Notes: generated by a model from the letters alone, not told the origin. 33,200 nt of DNA from Acidobacteriota bacterium (GCA_016871055.1 VFZW01000024.1:1-33200), one strand, 5' to 3'. Shown: positions 1 through 8,198, counted from the first letter of the stretch. Made by a program: numbers and translations.

Positions 1-137
1 TGTATGTAAAGACACTCGATCACTATTACATGACTACATATAGTAGCAATAAATGTGAGTTAAGCGTTGTCACATCAACCACTTGACGGCGAAAGCGGTG
101 ATTCAAAGAGGGCTAAGATCCGTCGGGACGGAAGCCA

Positions 138-384
138 TTGCCGAAGATTCAGTTCGCTAACCTGCCCAGACCAGTCTGGCAGCATCTGCTCCAGCGAGTC
201 GATGAGCGAAGGATCTCCGTTGCGGACTTGATGGCTCTGCAGGAATGGGTGAAGACCGGTCCTATCGCGCCCGATGGCGATTGGTACAAAGACTTCGGCT
301 CGTTTTTTCTGTGTGGCACCGGTCAATTCCCCAAAGACGGTGTTGGAAAAGGGAATGAAGCCGTTTGGCGATCCGATCGGATAG
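138..384 (+). pseudogene. Small hypothetical protein, frameshifted (about 81 aa when repaired)
   Basis: A TTG start at 138, after an in-frame stop at 114-116, opens 66 codons that look like a real protein: LPRPVWQHLLQRV, then WVKTGPIAPDGDWYKDFGSF, then LCGTGQFPK. At base 336 the frame appears to slip. Skipping that G continues the protein as TVLEKGMKPFGDPIG and stops at TAG 382-384, five bases before the convergent receptor gene ends. Without the skip, the frame runs antisense through the receptor gene to 626 with no protein-like character. From memory, small bacterial hypothetical proteins with a WYKDFGSF-LCG-PKT pattern exist, but I cannot name the family or its function. The extra base is either a true inactivating frameshift or a sequencing error. 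Confidence is moderate because both halves are short. Confidence 0.5.
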
Positions 385-389
385 AACTG

Positions 390-3300
390 TCAGAAGATCA
401 ACTTCAACCCGACAAAGATGCGGCGCTCTTCCTGACCGGTTTGCGTGTTGTTCACCTGGCCGAAGATTGTGCTTGCCGGCGCGACGTTTGGCGGGCTGAA
501 GTTGGGTGTGTTGGTCGCGCCTTCGGCTTCGCCGCGCAGTTGCACCTTGAGCTTTTCGTGCACTTGGAAGTTCTTGAGGATCGACATGTCCCACACGTTG
601 ATGCCGTCGGCGCGGATGTTCGATAGGCGCAACGGGAACGCGCGGAGATTCTGATCGAGCTGGAAGGCGGCGCGGCGTTCGAAGTTCGCGGTATTGAACC
701 ATTGGTGCACGCTGGGCTTCGAGAGATTCAGTTGATCGTACGTGCCGGTGAGGATCACGTTGCCGAAGCCGATCGGCGCGCCGGATTGTCCCTGGTACAA
801 CGCCTGCAATTGCCAGCCGCCGAGCCAGCGGTTGCTTTTGAACACGGGCAGGTCCCACATGCCGGCGAAGGTGAGGCGCTGCGTGCGGTCGATGTCGGAG
901 ATGACATGCGAGGGCAATCTGTCGGTTGGGTTCAAGTAAGCGACGGCCTCCATCGCCTTCGACCACGTATAGTTCGCTTGCACCATGAAGCCGTGCGCGA
1001 AGCGGCGCTCGAAGCGGGCGGTGAAGGCGTGATACCAGGCGGCGCCGGCGGGGAGTCCAGTTTGCAGCCCGCCGAAGTGCGGGAAGGGCCGCAGCAATTG
1101 CGTGCGCGCGGTGTTGGCGTTGGCGAAGAGGCCGACGCCTCGGAACGCTTCGATGTTGCGGAACGGGTTCGGGACGGCGCCGGTGAGGAAATTGATCGTG
1201 GTGTTGTCGCGAAAGGGAGAGGTGCTCATGTACCGCTCCGGAATCGGGTTTAGATCGGCGCTCACGCGCAGTCGAACGCTCTTGTTGCCCTGATAGCCGA
1301 ACTCGAGGACAGAGTTTTTCATTGGCTCGAATTGGAGGTTGTAGCTCCAGCGTTGGGTGATTGGGCGGCGTCCATCGGCGGCGAAAAATCCGGGTGATCG
1401 GCCGACGAAGGTCGCGAGGCCTTGTGATGCGCCTTCGGGTTTGTCGACGCCAGCGGGGAACGGATTCGTCGATGAGGCGACGTACGTCAGGCCGTTGTCG
1501 TTGGACGCAACGACGTTGGTGCGGCGGTTGAAACCGGGCTGGGACACGTCGGAGAAATCGGCGCCGAGCAGGCCGTAGAAAAAGCCGTAGCCGCCACGCA
1601 TGACGATCTTCGGGGTCATGCTCCAGGCAAAGCCGATGCGGGGCATGAAGGCCGAGTACGATGCCGGGCGCAGTTCGCGCGGGACGCCGTTGCGGCCGGA
1701 AAACGTCAGGCCGCCGAGCGTGCGGAAATTGGCGGCGGCGATTTCGGGAATCGGCGCGCGAGCATAGTTGGCGCGGGCTTGGGCTTCGATGGGATTGGGC
1801 GTGGTGAAGTCGAAGTCGGCCGAGTTGCGGTTGTAGCGCTCGACGACGGGGCCTTCGTATTCCCAGCGCAAGCCGGCATTGATGGTCAGGGTTTTTCGGA
1901 CGCGCCAATCGTCCTGCACGAAGAGCGAGTGGAAGGGGCTCTCTTCCGCGCGCGAGTCATTGATATCGATGCCGCCGGCGGTGGGGATGCCGTAGAGCAT
2001 GCTGGCGAAATTCTGGCCGGCGCCGGGCGAGCCGGGCGAGTTGTCGAGCGGACCGCGTGTGTAGAGATCGCCGTAGGTCAAGGCCGGCGATACGTTGCCG
2101 AACGTGGTGGAGTTGTCGAAGGTCAAACGGCCGTCGAAGCCGAACTTCAAGCTGTGTTTGCCGCGCGTCCAGTTCAACACGCTGAGCAGCGAATGGGTGT
2201 AGTAGCGCTGGTCGAAGCCGCCGTCGTTGCCGAGCGGGAGCATGCCGGTTACGGTGATCGCGGGGAACGTCACGCCGCGCGGGTCGAGCGAATTGGTTAG
2301 AGATGTGGGGAAACCGAACTCGGCGAGGTTGTAACCCTTGTTGACGAAGCCTTGTTTTTCGCTGAACCAGGTGTAGCCGTAGCGGACGTCGAGAGTCATC
2401 GTCGAACTCAGCACGCCGACGGTGTCGAGCGCGTAGCCTCGATAGGGGCGCTCGCGCAAGCGGCCGCGGACCGGCGAGCCGGGCACCCATTGATCGAAGT
2501 TGCCGTAGAAGATCGATTGCGAGTAGCGGCCGAAGCTGCGCCACTTCTCGTTCCAGTTGTGATCGAAGCGCACGATGGGTTGATAGAGATCCTGCTTGTC
2601 GGGGCGCGCGCGGACGTAGTTGTTGGTGAAGTCGGCGGTGCCGGCGCCGCTGGGCAGCGGGAAGTATTTGTAGAAGGCTTGCGCGCTGGGCGAGATGCGC
2701 GCGGCGGGGACGATATTGCCGGGCACGGGCTGGCGGCGGAAGCGCGCGCCTTCGGCGGTGATCGAGAAGGGATCGAAGATTTGATAGGTTGCGCCGGCTT
2801 GCAGCAGCGCGGAAAAATCGCCGCGGCGCATGGCTTCAGTGGGGACCGTTGTTGGGCCCGCGACGGTGCGCAGGCGATTGTGCGACTGATAGCCGAACAT
2901 CCAGAATGTGCGGTTGCGGCCGTTGTAGATTTTCGGAATCATGACCGGCCCGCCGACGGCGGCCGATTGGCGCTGCCAGCGCGTGAAGGGCGTGTTGTCC
3001 TTGATTTTTTGAGGCGTGATGGGGCCGGTGGCGGGGTTGTAAATGAAGCCGTTGGTGAAGAAATTGCGCGTCATCATTGGGCCGGCGGCGACCGAGTAGC
3101 CGAGTGTTCCGTGGAGATCGTTGCCGCCGGATTTCATCGAGACGTTGATCTGGCCGCCCGAGGTGTGGCCGACCGCGGCGTCGTAAGCCGAGGTATCGAC
3201 GCGCACCTCTTCGACCATGTCGGCGGGCGGGATGAATGCGGTGCGGCCGCCGTAGGCGTTGTTGGAAACGCCGTCGACGTTGTAGTCGACGCCGCCCAAG

Positions 3301-3830
3301 CCGGAGCCGCCGACGCGCACGGCGCTGGATTGATCGATGTTCCAAGGGCCGTCGTAGGGGAGCGAGGCGAGCGCGGTGCCAGGGGCGAGCGAGTAGAGCC
3401 AGGCGATCGAACCGCTGCGGATCGGCATGTTGGCGAGGATCTTTTGATCGATGACCTGGCCGACGGTGGCGGTGGCGGTTTCGAGCACGGGCGATTCGCT
3501 GGTGACTTGAATTTTCTCGGCGGCGGCACCGGGCTCAAGCGTGACGTCGATGCGAAGGCGGTCACCGATGCGGACGGTGAGACCGCCGCGGGTGAAGGTC
3601 TTGAAGCCGCCGAATTCGGCGGTGAGAGTGTAGTCGCCGGTGGGGAGATAGTTGGCGTCGTAGACGCCTTCGGCATTGGTGGTGAAGCGTGAGACGACGT
3701 TGGTGCGGGTGGCGGTGAGAGTGATGGCGGCGCTGGGGATGACGGCGCCGGAGGTGTCGGTGACTGTGCCGCCGATGAAGCCGCGGGGGTCTTGGGCGGC
3801 GAGGGTAAGGGCGAATGCGAGGAACCTCAT
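390..3830 (-). CDS. TonB-dependent receptor, Oar-like, with carboxypeptidase-regulatory domain (receptor 1)
   Basis: This is a 1146-aa outer-membrane receptor. A very short export signal (MRFLAFALTLAA, predicted cut before Gln13) is followed by a carboxypeptidase-regulatory-like beta domain at about 17-100 (GGTVTDTSGAVIP; GDYTLTAEFGGFKTF). Next comes a TonB plug at about 120-240 (NMPIRSGSIAWLYSLAPG; YNVDGVSNNAYGGRT; EVRVDTSAYDAAVGHTSGG) and a long beta-barrel ending in the terminal Phe of outer-membrane proteins (GLKLIF). I saw no clear TonB box. The substrate cannot be told; in Acidobacteriota this family is very numerous and usually assumed to import oligosaccharides or other large solutes. 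The ATG at 3830 is the only reasonable start, because an in-frame TAG lies five codons upstream. No good Shine-Dalgarno site precedes it. It stands alone, convergent with the small frameshifted gene. Confidence 0.93.
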   Translation of the reverse strand: MRFLAFALTLAAQDPRGFIGGTVTDTSGAVIPSAAITLTATRTNVVSRFTTNAEGVYDANYLPTGDYTLTAEFGGFKTFTRGGLTVRIGDRLRIDVTLEPGAAAEKIQVTSESPVLETATATVGQVIDQKILANMPIRSGSIAWLYSLAPGTALASLPYDGPWNIDQSSAVRVGGSGLGGVDYNVDGVSNNAYGGRTAFIPPADMVEEVRVDTSAYDAAVGHTSGGQINVSMKSGGNDLHGTLGYSVAAGPMMTRNFFTNGFIYNPATGPITPQKIKDNTPFTRWQRQSAAVGGPVMIPKIYNGRNRTFWMFGYQSHNRLRTVAGPTTVPTEAMRRGDFSALLQAGATYQIFDPFSITAEGARFRRQPVPGNIVPAARISPSAQAFYKYFPLPSGAGTADFTNNYVRARPDKQDLYQPIVRFDHNWNEKWRSFGRYSQSIFYGNFDQWVPGSPVRGRLRERPYRGYALDTVGVLSSTMTLDVRYGYTWFSEKQGFVNKGYNLAEFGFPTSLTNSLDPRGVTFPAITVTGMLPLGNDGGFDQRYYTHSLLSVLNWTRGKHSLKFGFDGRLTFDNSTTFGNVSPALTYGDLYTRGPLDNSPGSPGAGQNFASMLYGIPTAGGIDINDSRAEESPFHSLFVQDDWRVRKTLTINAGLRWEYEGPVVERYNRNSADFDFTTPNPIEAQARANYARAPIPEIAAANFRTLGGLTFSGRNGVPRELRPASYSAFMPRIGFAWSMTPKIVMRGGYGFFYGLLGADFSDVSQPGFNRRTNVVASNDNGLTYVASSTNPFPAGVDKPEGASQGLATFVGRSPGFFAADGRRPITQRWSYNLQFEPMKNSVLEFGYQGNKSVRLRVSADLNPIPERYMSTSPFRDNTTINFLTGAVPNPFRNIEAFRGVGLFANANTARTQLLRPFPHFGGLQTGLPAGAAWYHAFTARFERRFAHGFMVQANYTWSKAMEAVAYLNPTDRLPSHVISDIDRTQRLTFAGMWDLPVFKSNRWLGGWQLQALYQGQSGAPIGFGNVILTGTYDQLNLSKPSVHQWFNTANFERRAAFQLDQNLRAFPLRLSNIRADGINVWDMSILKNFQVHEKLKVQLRGEAEGATNTPNFSPPNVAPASTIFGQVNNTQTGQEERRIFVGLKLIF

Positions 3831-3890
3831 GATGAAAATACTCTATCTGAGATTGGCGCTGGCGTGGGGTATTTGGGAGAATAGGGAGGC

Positions 3891-3966
3891 GGGCCCTTAG
3901 CTCAGCGGTTAGAGCAGCGGACTCATAATCCGTCGGTCCCCGGTTCAAATCCGGGAGGGCCCACCA
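3891..3966 (+). tRNA. ileX: tRNA-Ile (anticodon CAU), CCA encoded
   Basis: A full cloverleaf is visible in 76 bases. The acceptor stem is GGGCCCT/AGGGCCC with discriminator A and an encoded CCA. The D arm carries AGCTCAGCGGTTAGAGC, the anticodon stem is GCGGA/TCCGT, the anticodon loop is CTCATAA (anticodon CAT) and the T arm is CCCGG-TTCAAAT-CCGGG. The body resembles E. coli ileX much more than initiator tRNA: base pair 1-72 is G-C, and the GGG/CCC anticodon stem of initiators is absent. It should therefore be the minor isoleucine tRNA whose C34 is changed to lysidine by TilS so that it reads AUA. Elongator Met is the main alternative. A weak promoter could be TTGGCG at 3853-3858 with GAGAAT at 3877-3882. 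Confidence 0.9.
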
Positions 3967-4621
3967 ACAAGTTACCAGGAGCGAAGTCGACGGCGAACCA
4001 AGGCGCAAACTCCGGGGCTGATTCCGGTGCCCATGCGGCTACGAACTGAACTTGGATTGCCTCGTTCGATTCAAGTGGCGGCGGCTGAACGGCAAATCCG
4101 TTCGGCTTGTAGAGCACCGTCAGGGCTTGTACCGCAGCGCTGCGAGCCAGCCGGATCGGAAACAGTCCTCCATTCCTGCGATGGGCGACAATGGCCTCCA
4201 AGTCTTGGGTTCCGAGCGTGAGTGTGATGCCGGAATGATTCCATTCTTGTGCTTCCAAATACTGGCCGCTACATGGGCCACTGGGTCCGATGATTGCCTC
4301 GCTGTCGTGCGTGCACTCGAACGAATAGCCTGACAGCGTCCGATTTGCGCGTAGGCGTATGAGGGCCACAACACAGTTGTCGACAAACATCCCTGGAGGC
4401 AGGCGAGATGTGACTGTCGACACGAGGACTTCGGCCTCCAGTTGATCGTCGACAAGACTCCAATCCGTTCCGAGTTCCGTTGAGATGGCGCCGGTGCGGT
4501 TTGCAATGAACGACTCGCCATTCACGACGAGGTCGAGAGAAAATGCGGCGAGCGGCGTTCGGATCTGTGGCGGGCGCGGCGCAGTTGAGCGCGGCCAGCT
4601 ATCGGGAAACAACATCGGCAC
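3923..4621 (-). CDS. Hypothetical protein whose C-terminus reads through the tRNA
   Basis: This ORF of 232 codons starts at GTG 4621, or at ATG 4615 two codons later. The body (for example DLVVNGESFIANRTG, GMFVDNCVVALIRLRANRTL, EWNHSGITLTLGTQDLEAIV) has a natural amino-acid mix with alternating hydrophobic stretches, suggesting a beta-rich soluble protein. I do not recognise a family. The last dozen residues, GPPGFEPGTDGL, are simply the antisense translation of the tRNA gene, and the stop lies inside the tRNA. The original stop may therefore have been lost when the region was joined to the tRNA, or the gene may be a truncated remnant. It has no signal peptide or membrane segment. It is divergent from hipB, across an inverted repeat. 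Confidence 0.45.
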   Translation of the reverse strand: MPMLFPDSWPRSTAPRPPQIRTPLAAFSLDLVVNGESFIANRTGAISTELGTDWSLVDDQLEAEVLVSTVTSRLPPGMFVDNCVVALIRLRANRTLSGYSFECTHDSEAIIGPSGPCSGQYLEAQEWNHSGITLTLGTQDLEAIVAHRRNGGLFPIRLARSAAVQALTVLYKPNGFAVQPPPLESNEAIQVQFVAAWAPESAPEFAPWFAVDFAPGNLLVGPPGFEPGTDGL

Positions 4622-4628
4622 TTCAAGT

Positions 4629-4674
4629 GTAGTTCAACACACCCTCCGCGCGAATCGGGTGTGAAGCTAACTAC
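4629..4674. promoter_or_regulatory. Compound inverted repeat between divergent genes
   Basis: GTAGTT (4629-4634) pairs with AACTAC (4669-4674), and inside it CACACCC (4638-4644) pairs perfectly with GGGTGTG (4657-4663). That gives 13 pairs in two blocks with a 12-base loop. It sits between the start of the hypothetical gene on the minus strand (4621) and the hipB promoter. No T-run follows on either side, so an operator or leader hairpin is more likely than a terminator. Confidence 0.4.
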
Positions 4675-4703
4675 GACGCTTAGTATGTTACCGTCTATTT
4701 TTG

Positions 4704-4744
4704 TGAACGTTATAAGACTCACTGTATTGTATACTGAACGTTAT
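4704..4744 (+). promoter_or_regulatory. hipB promoter with two 10-bp direct repeats (likely autoregulatory operator)
   Basis: TGAACGTTAT occurs at 4704-4713 and again at 4735-4744, 31 bp apart or close to three helical turns. Each copy contains the palindrome AACGTT. Between them, TATACT at 4730-4735 matches the -10 consensus in five of six positions. The second repeat covers the hipB ATG at 4743, and a start point about seven bases after the -10 element would fall on or next to that ATG. HipB-type antitoxins normally bind repeated sites over their own promoter, so these repeats are good candidates for the operators. No convincing -35 box was seen. Confidence 0.55.
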
Positions 4745-5057
4745 GAAGACATCGATTCCTGTCGCCCGGCTCTTGCGCAAGCTGGGCGAGGACATTCGCG
4801 ACGCGCGGCGGCGGAGGCGGATTGCGACCGCTGTCATGGCCGAGCGGACGTCCATGAGCCGGACTACTTTGAACCGGATTGAGAAGGGCGATCCGAATAC
4901 GAGCATTGGCAGTTACCTCGCCGTGTTGTACGCGCTAGGCATCGCCGACCGGTTTGCCGACGCGGCCGACCTGCGGCATGATGAGACCGGCATGTGGCTC
5001 GAAGATGAGCACTTGCCGAAACGTATTCGAAGTGGGAAGCAGGACGACAAGAAGTGA
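4743..5057 (+). CDS. hipB: XRE-family HTH antitoxin, HipB-like
   Basis: This is a 104-aa DNA-binding protein. A helix-turn-helix lies at about residues 27-60 (ATAVMAERTSMSRTTLNRIE, then the KGDPNTSIGSYLAVLYALGI turn and helix). A charged C-terminal tail, LPKRIRSGKQDDKK, is typical of XRE antitoxins paired with HipA kinases. Its role is to bind and neutralise HipA and to repress the operon. The ATG at 4743 is the only start that keeps the whole fold; the next Met is residue 32, inside the HTH. No ribosome-binding site precedes it, and the -10 element lies only seven bases upstream, which suggests a leaderless message. Its stop overlaps the hipA start by 4 nt (GTGA). Confidence 0.88.
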   Translation: MKTSIPVARLLRKLGEDIRDARRRRRIATAVMAERTSMSRTTLNRIEKGDPNTSIGSYLAVLYALGIADRFADAADLRHDETGMWLEDEHLPKRIRSGKQDDKK

Positions 5058-6316
5058 GTGTGGATAAGGAGACGTTCGTCTACGTTGATTTCGCGGGAGG
5101 GACACATCTCGTTGGCCGGTTGTGGAGCCACACCCGCCGTGACCGAGAAAGCGCCACCTTCGAATACAGCCGATCCTGGCTCGCGGACAAAAATCGTTTC
5201 TCGCTCGAACCCGCGTTGCACTTGAGCCCCGGCCCGCATCACACGGCCGCCGACCGCGCAATGTTCGGCGCGATTGGCGACTCCGCGCCCGATCGATGGG
5301 GGCGCGTGCTCATGCGCCGCGCCGAATGGCGGCGCGCGGAGCGCATTAAGGAAACGCCGCGGACGCTGCGCGAGATCGACTACTTATTAATGGTCGACGA
5401 CGAGACTCGCCAAGGCGCGCTGCGATTTGCGCGACAGGAGGGCGGGCCGTTCCTGGCTGACGACGCCGAGAAAAAGATTCCTCCGTTAATCGAACTTCCG
5501 AAGCTGCTGCGCGCGGCGGATCGAGTCTCAGATAACACGGATACGGAAGACGATCTGCGGTTGCTGCTTGCGCCGGGTTCGTCGCTGGGTGGTGCGCGGC
5601 CGAAGGCGTCGGTGCGGGATCGCGATGGGCAGCTGGCGATGGCGAAGTTTCCGAATCGTAACGACGATATCGACGTGATGCGGTGGGAGGCGGTGGCGCT
5701 GACGTTGGCGGCGAAAGCGAAGATAGAAGTGCCGTCGTGGCGGTTGGAGAACGTCGCGCGGCGTCCGGTGTTGATCCTGCGCCGGTTCGACCGCTCGGGC
5801 GCCTGGCGACGCCCGTATCTGTCGGCGATGAGCATGATCGGCGCGCGCGATAACGAGCAGCGCAGCTACATGGAGTTCGTCGATGCGCTGCGGCGGCACG
5901 GCGCGACGGCGAAGTGCGATATTCGCGAACTGTGGCGGCGGATCGTATTCAATGTCCTCATCGCAAATACCGATGACCACTTGCGGAATCATGGTTTCCT
6001 GTATCGTGGCATCGACGGATGGACGCTTGCGCCCGCATTCGATTTGAATCCGACGCCCGCCGATTTGAAGCCGCGGATATTGAGCACGGCGATCAACATG
6101 GACGACAGCATGGGGTCGATCGATCTCGCCTACGAAGTGGCCGCGTACTTTGAGACCGGGCCGGCGGAAGCGAAGAAGATCGTGCGCGAAGTGGCCAAGG
6201 CCGTATCGAATTGGCGAAAGTTCGCGGTGGAGTTCGGTGTTGCGAAACGCGAGATCGACCGCATGGCGACGGCTTTTGAATATCCGATTCAAAAGGGCGC
6301 GGCGAGGGCGGTATAG
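5054..6316 (+). CDS. hipA: HipA-family serine/threonine kinase toxin
   Basis: The protein is 420 aa, about the usual length for HipA. The N-terminal HipA subdomain occupies about 1-120 and the kinase core about 165-400. Visible motifs are GSSLGGARPK (175-184), where Ser177 aligns with the autophosphorylated Ser150 of E. coli HipA; K198 in AMAKFP, the likely ATP lysine; NTDDHLRN (305-312) with catalytic Asp307 and metal-binding Asn312; and AFDLNP (328-333) with the DFG-like Asp330. All key residues are present, so the kinase should be active. E. coli HipA phosphorylates GltX and stops translation, giving persistence; the target here is unknown. The GTG start at 5054 overlaps the hipB stop, so translation is coupled. 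A secreted Kelch gene follows after only 8 bp. Confidence 0.92.
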   Translation: MSVDKETFVYVDFAGGTHLVGRLWSHTRRDRESATFEYSRSWLADKNRFSLEPALHLSPGPHHTAADRAMFGAIGDSAPDRWGRVLMRRAEWRRAERIKETPRTLREIDYLLMVDDETRQGALRFARQEGGPFLADDAEKKIPPLIELPKLLRAADRVSDNTDTEDDLRLLLAPGSSLGGARPKASVRDRDGQLAMAKFPNRNDDIDVMRWEAVALTLAAKAKIEVPSWRLENVARRPVLILRRFDRSGAWRRPYLSAMSMIGARDNEQRSYMEFVDALRRHGATAKCDIRELWRRIVFNVLIANTDDHLRNHGFLYRGIDGWTLAPAFDLNPTPADLKPRILSTAINMDDSMGSIDLAYEVAAYFETGPAEAKKIVREVAKAVSNWRKFAVEFGVAKREIDRMATAFEYPIQKGAARAV

Positions 6317-6324
6317 TCGGTTTC

Positions 6325-7911
6325 ATGAGGCGCACCGTTCTTGCCGCGATTGCGATGGCCGTCGTCCACGCCCAAGGCGTATGGGAGCGCCGGGCCAATT
6401 ACCCGATTTCGGCGGCGGAGGTTTCGGCGGCGGAGATCGAAGGGAAGATCTACGCCGTGTGCGGGTTGACCGCCGAAGGACCAACGAACGGATTGTTCGT
6501 TTATGACCCATTCCGCGATGCCTGGACAGCGGGCGCCAGAGCGCCGGTCGCGGGCGATCACTGCAACGTCGCCGCGGCGAATGGGAAGCTGTATCTGCTC
6601 GGCGCGATACGGATCGGGAGCGCGTTTGTCGATGGCAACACGTATGAATACGACCCGCGGCGCGATCGTTGGAGCAGCGTCGCGCGGATGCCGACGCCGC
6701 GCGGGGCGAGCGGGGTTGCCTCCGACGGGCGGCGGATTTATGTCGCCGGGGGGACTGTCGCCAACGCCTTCGAGGTCTTCGACTCACAGAGCAACGAATG
6801 GACGCGGCTGCCGAATATGCCGACCGGCCGCGATCATCTGACGGCGCAGTTCACCGGCGGAAAATTCTACGCACTCGCGGGCCGCAACAGCCGCGATGTG
6901 GCGACGGTGGAAGAGTTCGATCCCGCTTCGAATACATGGCGCGCGCGCCGCTCCGCGCCGACGGCGCGTGGCGGCGTGGCGAGCGCCGTCGTGGATGGGA
7001 AGATCTACGTCATGGGCGGCGAAGGCGCCAGCGGCACGCCGCAGAACACGTTTCGGCAGAACGAAGAGTATGATCCGGTGGCCGATAGTTGGCGCGCGTT
7101 GCCCGATATGCCGACGCCCCGGCACGGCCTGTACGCGGCCGCTGTTGGACGCGCGATCTTCACGCCAAGTGGCGGGCCGATCGCGGGTGCGACCTATTCC
7201 AACGTAAACGAGGCGTACATCGTCGCGCCGGCTTCCCCGCCGTCGTTCGATAGCGGTCCGGTGAATGCGGCGAGTTATTCGAGCGAGCTTGGCGAGGGCG
7301 TGCTGTTGACCTGGTTCGGCCGCTCGTTCGCTCCGGCAGCGCAGGTATCGACGGGGGCGGCGACACAACTGCTTGGCACGCGCGTCACGTTGAACGGCGC
7401 GGCGTTGCCGTTACTCGCGGTTGCGCCCGGGCAAGTCTCGTTCCGGCTTCCGGCGGCAGGCGAATTGCGAATTATCAGCGCGGGCGTGGAGTCGGCGGCG
7501 TTTCGAGTGGCGAGTGTCGCGGCGGCGAGTCCCGGGATTTTTTCGTTGAGTCAGGATGGCAAGGGCCAAGGAGCGATCTTGGTCGCGGGCACCGGCCTGC
7601 TTGCGCGATTAACGCGGGATGCGTTTAGTTTGCCGGCGCGGTTGAATGGCGTTGTCGAAATATACTGCACCGGCTTGGGCGCGACCGATCGCGGCGCGGA
7701 TGGTCTCGAACGCACGCGTGTTTCCGTGACTGTCGAAATCGACGGCCGGAACGCGGAGGTCCTTTACAGTGGACTCGCGCCGGGGCTATTTGGCGTGTAT
7801 CAAGTCAACGTGCGCGTGCCGGCGGAGACGCGTGTGGGAAATGCGGTTGAGGTGCGGCTGCGCGCGGCTGGAACGGTGAGCAATGTGGTGACGATGGGGG
7901 TGACGGATTGA
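6325..7911 (+). CDS. Secreted Kelch-repeat protein with C-terminal TIGR03437-type domain
   Basis: This is a 528-aa exported protein. The signal peptide MRRTVLAAIAMAVVHA is cut before Gln17. Five or so Kelch repeats fill about 25-300, each with a K/R-IY-GG blade start and an F/YDP/S...W end (GKIYAVCG, GKLYLLGA, RRIYVAGG, GKFYALAG, GKIYVMGG; EYDPRRDRW, EFDPASNTW, EYDPVADSW). They would form a beta-propeller. From about 311 to the end lies a beta-sandwich beginning PVNAASYSS and containing IYCTGLGATDRG and LFGVYQVNVRVP, which matches the TIGR03437 domain common in Solibacter relatives. Its function is unknown; binding or surface display is likely. It follows hipA by 8 bp and overlaps the next gene by 4 nt (TTGA), so it could share the hipBA transcript. 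There is no strong Shine-Dalgarno site. Confidence 0.88.
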   Translation: MRRTVLAAIAMAVVHAQGVWERRANYPISAAEVSAAEIEGKIYAVCGLTAEGPTNGLFVYDPFRDAWTAGARAPVAGDHCNVAAANGKLYLLGAIRIGSAFVDGNTYEYDPRRDRWSSVARMPTPRGASGVASDGRRIYVAGGTVANAFEVFDSQSNEWTRLPNMPTGRDHLTAQFTGGKFYALAGRNSRDVATVEEFDPASNTWRARRSAPTARGGVASAVVDGKIYVMGGEGASGTPQNTFRQNEEYDPVADSWRALPDMPTPRHGLYAAAVGRAIFTPSGGPIAGATYSNVNEAYIVAPASPPSFDSGPVNAASYSSELGEGVLLTWFGRSFAPAAQVSTGAATQLLGTRVTLNGAALPLLAVAPGQVSFRLPAAGELRIISAGVESAAFRVASVAAASPGIFSLSQDGKGQGAILVAGTGLLARLTRDAFSLPARLNGVVEIYCTGLGATDRGADGLERTRVSVTVEIDGRNAEVLYSGLAPGLFGVYQVNVRVPAETRVGNAVEVRLRAAGTVSNVVTMGVTD

Positions 7912-8198
7912 GTTCAGTCGGGATTCTCGTTGCCGGCGGGAATCATTTCATCGTGCGCGGCCCGGAGCCGTCGCACGATGAGGCACGCGCGTTGGCCCGA
8001 TTTTGGTCACTGATTCAAATCGGCCGCGAGACGCCCGATGCGCTGCGCGCGTGGCGGATCAGCGCAAGCGAGTTTCGCGAGGAGTTGGAATGGGCTCGCA
8101 TCATGGCCATGGACGAAGCGCCGTCACAAGCGGTGGCGGTGTTGCTTCGGGAACTCGCCGCGCGCGGCATCGCAATCGAGACCGTTACCATGAAGTAG
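7908..8198 (+). CDS. Hypothetical 96-aa protein
   Basis: A TTG start at 7908 overlaps the Kelch gene stop by 4 nt (TTGA). There is no ATG or GTG start in frame near the N-terminus, which supports the TTG. The N-terminal part, GILVAGGNHFIVRGPEPS, is followed by helical stretches rich in Ala, Glu and Arg (DEARALARFWSLIQIG, EFREELEWARIMAMDEAPSQ). It looks like a small soluble alpha/beta protein with no signal peptide or membrane segment. I recall similar hypothetical proteins in Acidobacteriota but no function. The following 53-aa gene begins directly after its stop codon, so the two are probably co-translated. Confidence 0.65.
   Translation: MSSVGILVAGGNHFIVRGPEPSHDEARALARFWSLIQIGRETPDALRAWRISASEFREELEWARIMAMDEAPSQAVAVLLRELAARGIAIETVTMK

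Noticed and set aside
1-137. AT-rich start of the window as a replication origin or att site
   Set aside because: Only a short imperfect palindrome (CTAC ATATA GTAG) and scattered -35-like hexamers; no repeat set or partner site.
262-1908. 548-codon minus-strand ORF inside receptor 1
   Set aside because: Alternate frame of the receptor; arginine-rich low-complexity translation with no motif.
2352-3692. 446-codon plus-strand ORF
   Set aside because: Antisense shadow of receptor 1, rich in Gly/Ala/Asp repeats, no recognisable fold.
3891-3966. Initiator tRNA-Met
   Set aside because: Pair 1-72 is G-C and the anticodon stem lacks the GGG/CCC of initiators; the body resembles tRNA-Ile2.
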